In this document: positions 61,404 through 64,000 of the stretch, in pieces
Numbering within the stretch: position 1 is the stretch's first letter
Layout: each line of letters starts with the position of its first letter
Assembly: GCA_015075445.1 (NCBI GenBank)
Contig: JABTUJ010000027.1
Coordinates: 1-64,000 of the forward strand
From: Verrucomicrobiales bacterium
GTDB lineage: Bacteria > Verrucomicrobiota > Verrucomicrobiia > Limisphaerales > J093
Reading direction: 5' to 3'
Length of the DNA: 64,000 nucleotides
The notes under the pieces: generated by a model
Databases searched by the model: none
What the model was told of the DNA's origin: nothing
Seen by the model: only the letters and a program-made list of their open reading frames with translations
Translations under genes and position numbers: made by a program

Positions 61404-64000
61404 ATGACCACCATGAACAGAAACCATCATCGAAGATTCCGGCAACTCGCCTGCGGCGTGCTGTGCGCGTCCGGGCTTGTCTCGGCCCAAGCCGACTTTG
61501 TCAGCCAGGTGCTGGCCAACAACCCCGTCGCCTACTGGCGACTCAACGACAACGTGACGGTGCCGGCGGGTGACGTCGCCCGCAACAGCGGCAGCCTCGG
61601 TGCGGCTGCCGACGGCTACTACACCGGCACGGCTCTCCATCCCACCTGGGGTGCTCTGGTGGGCAGTTCGGACACCGCCGCGGGCTTTGACGCCACCGCG
61701 GGCTCGGTGGTCAACATCCCGTACGCGGCGGCCATGAATCCAAACGGCGCCTTCACCGTGGAGGCGTGGTTGAGCCCGAACGTGGAGCATCCCGCGGGCA
61801 CCCTCACCTGCGCCTTATCCTCGGGCGTTTTCAGCGACCCGCGCTCGGGATGGCTGATCTACCAGAGCGATACGGGATGGAACTTCCGCATGTACCATCA
61901 GCAGGGTCTGGCCACCTCCTTGGACATCACCGGCGGTCCGGCCCCCATGGCCGGTGCCTGGTATCATGTCGCGGCCGTCTACGACGGCACGACCGCCAAG
62001 GTGTACGTGAATGGCGCGGAACGGGCCTCGGGCACACCTACCGGCTTTGTACCGAGCGCCGGCGGACCGATGTTCATCGGCGGCCGCAGTGACAGCTCGT
62101 TCTGGTGGAACGGGACCGCAGACGAGGTCGCCGTCTACGACAAAGCGCTCACCGCCACCGAGATTGACGCGCGTTACCGGAACGGCATCAGCGCCTCACC
62201 CTCCACGCCCTACAACCAACTCATCCTGGCCAGCAACCCGCTCGCCTACTACCGCTTGAACGAGGACGCCTACTCGCCGCCGGACACGCTGCCGGCAGCC
62301 CAGAACCTCGGCAGTCTCGGCGCGGCCGGGGCCGGGTCGTGGAACCCCGGCGCCAAAGCCGGCGCCGCCGGGCCGCGCCCGCCCACCTACACGGGTTTTG
62401 CCGCGGACAATGCCGCCGCCGCCTTCAATGGCCTCGCCGGCCATGTGGGCACGACCGTGACCCTCAACGACCTGTCCGCCTTTACCATGATGGGTTGGAT
62501 CAAGCGCGGGGCCATCCGCTCGACCCGGGGTGGCTACTTCGGCCAGAACGACTTGCTCGAGTTCGGCGACGCAGGTGGGGGCGCGAGCATCGAGATGTGG
62601 AGCAGCGCCAGCGGCCAGATCCTGATCCCCTACCCGTTCCAAGACGACGAATGGGGCTTCCTTGCCGTGGTGGGTGACGGCTCCCAGATCGTCTTGTACG
62701 TGAATGGTCTTCCTGCCTTCACGCGAGAATCGACTGTGGCCACCTACGGCAGCAGCACCTACCACTTCAACATCGGCGGCGGTGGCGTCTTCAATGCCAC
62801 CGGGGACCCCTTCCTGGGCAACATCGACGAGGTGGCCATCTTCGACAAGGCGCTCACGACCGCCCAGGTGCAGGATATCTACTACTCAGCCAACATCGCG
62901 CCAAGAATCACGACCCAGCCCCAAGCTCCGGATCGCGATCTCTCCGAAGGTAACTCGGCCACCTTGACCGTCGTCGCTTCCGGCACCCCCCCGCTGTCCT
63001 ATCAGTGGCGCAAGGATGGCGAAAACCTGGCCGGCAAGACCACTCCTGAACTGGCCCTCACCAGCCTCCGCATTGCCGATTCCGGGGTTTACGACGTCGT
63101 GGTGACCAACCCCTACGGCTCGGCCACCAGCTCGCCCGTCACCCTCGAGGTGAGTCCGGCCGAGACCGTGCCGCCCACCCTGGTGGCGGCCACGGGCAAC
63201 CGGTACTTCAACCGGGTGCGCGTGTGGTTCTCGGAGGGCGTTGATCCGGCAACGGCTTCCGTCGCCGCCAACTACCAGTTGTCCGCTGGCGTGACCGTCA
63301 GTGCCGCCGCGCCTGCCGCCCCCGCCGGAAGCCCCGGTGACAACGAAGTGGTCCTGACCACCTCGGCGCAGACCCCCGGCACCCTGTACACGCTGACCGT
63401 GAGCAACGTGAAGGACCAGAGCCTGGCCGGCAACGTGATCGCCCCCGGAAGCACCCTCGAGTTCTCCTCCTGGGTTATCCTCCAAGGCTTGGAGTTCGAG
63501 CATTACAACAACCTCCCCGGCGCGTCGGATGCCGACATCACCCGCTCCCTGCAGGACCCGCGCGTGATCGCCGGGACCCCGACGACCTACGCCCTGATGA
63601 GCGGGGATTTCAGCACGCGCAACGTGTTCCCCACGGACGCCAACGAGAACCACCTCGTGCGCATGACCGGTTGGATCACCCCGACTCAATCCGGCGACTA
63701 CGACTTCTTCATCAACGCCGATGACGCCGCGCGGCTGTACCTCAGCATGAATGAGAGCATCCCGGATCCGGCGACCGCAACGCCCATCGCCATGGAGACG
63801 GACTGTTGCGACGCCTTCCAGGAACCGGGGACCCTGAACGACGACCAGGTCACTTCGCCCACTACCACCACGCCCATCCCGCTGGTCGCCGGCCGGCGCT
63901 ACGGCGTGCTCGCCCTCCTCAAGGAAGCCGGCGGCGGCGATTACCTCCGCATCGCGTGGCGCAAGACGGATGACTTTACCCCCGCGGGCGATCTCCAGCC
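61404..64000 (+). CDS. exported LamG / Ig-like / PA14 surface protein (3' end outside window)
   Basis: An open frame of 865 codons to the window edge. The start MTTMNRNHHRRFRQLACGVL gives a signal peptide ending near SAQA. Two LamG/concanavalin-like domains follow, each opening with the same phrase (VLANNPVAYWRLND at ~35 and ILASNPLAYYRLNE at ~275; MNPNGAFTVEAWLS; FIGGRSDSSFWWNGTADEVA; NIDEVAIFDKALTTAQVQDI). Then an Ig-like domain (EGNSATLTVVASGTPPLSYQ...WRKDG), a Big/SbsA-like segment (RVWFSEGVDPATASVAANYQ) and a PA14 domain (PTQSGDYDFFINADDAARLY). This architecture is common in verrucomicrobial surface adhesins or polysaccharide-binding proteins. ATGs at 61377 and 61413 are alternatives. 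Confidence 0.85.
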   Translation, partial: MTTMNRNHHRRFRQLACGVLCASGLVSAQADFVSQVLANNPVAYWRLNDNVTVPAGDVARNSGSLGAAADGYYTGTALHPTWGALVGSSDTAAGFDATAGSVVNIPYAAAMNPNGAFTVEAWLSPNVEHPAGTLTCALSSGVFSDPRSGWLIYQSDTGWNFRMYHQQGLATSLDITGGPAPMAGAWYHVAAVYDGTTAKVYVNGAERASGTPTGFVPSAGGPMFIGGRSDSSFWWNGTADEVAVYDKALTATEIDARYRNGISASPSTPYNQLILASNPLAYYRLNEDAYSPPDTLPAAQNLGSLGAAGAGSWNPGAKAGAAGPRPPTYTGFAADNAAAAFNGLAGHVGTTVTLNDLSAFTMMGWIKRGAIRSTRGGYFGQNDLLEFGDAGGGASIEMWSSASGQILIPYPFQDDEWGFLAVVGDGSQIVLYVNGLPAFTRESTVATYGSSTYHFNIGGGGVFNATGDPFLGNIDEVAIFDKALTTAQVQDIYYSANIAPRITTQPQAPDRDLSEGNSATLTVVASGTPPLSYQWRKDGENLAGKTTPELALTSLRIADSGVYDVVVTNPYGSATSSPVTLEVSPAETVPPTLVAATGNRYFNRVRVWFSEGVDPATASVAANYQLSAGVTVSAAAPAAPAGSPGDNEVVLTTSAQTPGTLYTLTVSNVKDQSLAGNVIAPGSTLEFSSWVILQGLEFEHYNNLPGASDADITRSLQDPRVIAGTPTTYALMSGDFSTRNVFPTDANENHLVRMTGWITPTQSGDYDFFINADDAARLYLSMNESIPDPATATPIAMETDCCDAFQEPGTLNDDQVTSPTTTTPIPLVAGRRYGVLALLKEAGGGDYLRIAWRKTDDFTPAGDLQ

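Noticed and set aside
1..64000. tRNA, rRNA and riboswitch signals
   Set aside because: I scanned intergenic gaps for cloverleaf-type arms, conserved rRNA segments and common riboswitch cores and saw none; a covariance-model search would be needed to exclude them fully.

Overview
The window is high-GC DNA (roughly two-thirds G+C) that reads like an environmental Verrucomicrobiota genome of the Pedosphaera/Limisphaerales kind. The evidence is the gene mix: Tat-exported Gfo/Idh/MocA oxidoreductases and TIM-barrel epimerases, DUF1080, DUF5069 and LamG/PA14 proteins, a pseudopilin with an H-X9-DG type C-terminus, zinc-ribbon Ser/Thr kinases paired with an ECF sigma factor, and many dispersed intergenic hairpin repeats. 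Taxonomy is inferred from gene content only. The first ~1,050 bases do not fit: about half G+C, they hold the 3' end of atpG and two overlapping genes, and they stop abruptly inside the twin-arginine motif of a high-GC gene. That is most simply an assembly chimera.

Layout. 1.05-4.2 kb: a truncated Tat epimerase, a Gfo/Idh oxidoreductase and ilvN on the minus strand. ilvN is preceded by a complete attenuator: promoter, an 18-residue leader peptide with five consecutive valines, and a rho-independent terminator. 4.4-10.3 kb: beta-helix protein, CBM48-like protein, a three-gene overlapping set (DUF2892, DUF6132-thioredoxin, methyltransferase), a second Gfo/Idh protein and rnk. 10.35-18 kb: ceramidase-like protein, phosphofructokinase, a decayed hydrolase, a nucleoside hydrolase, and the tightly overlapped miaB / membrane protein / GT9 operon. 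18.4-25 kb: ridA, a Tat protein, a zinc-ribbon miniprotein, a pseudopilin, then a repeat-rich zone (60-bp tandem array, heptanucleotide arrays, a broken outer-membrane barrel gene) and an OFA-family MFS transporter. 25.3-28.6 kb: an acuC-like deacetylase followed by acs, the classic acetyl-CoA synthetase/deacetylase pairing. 28.8-44.3 kb: large exported proteins (SGNH-like, a 1,588-residue beta-helix/HAF protein, a glycoside hydrolase, a YVTN-propeller phosphoesterase) plus DUF5069 and an SDR. 44.5-48.9 kb: a PhoD-type phosphatase fused to a UshA-type 5'-nucleotidase, with reading-frame breaks. 49-57.4 kb: a signalling block of zinc-ribbon kinase, translationally coupled ECF sigma factor, and a convergent adenylate cyclase-kinase-WD40 protein. 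57.6-64 kb: DUF1080 protein, small membrane protein, a 2.1-kb insertion sequence with 21-bp inverted termini and an A9 frameshift site, and the start of a LamG/Ig/PA14 surface protein.

Three kinds of intergenic structure recur and are as distinctive as the genes: (i) inverted pairs of a ~22-bp motif (REPIN-like); (ii) 18-nt hairpins with identical flanks and CCCY loops but fully covarying stems; (iii) 7-bp-period repeats. Several have been captured by genes, supplying stop codons or coding segments. No tRNA, rRNA, CRISPR array or replication origin was seen.
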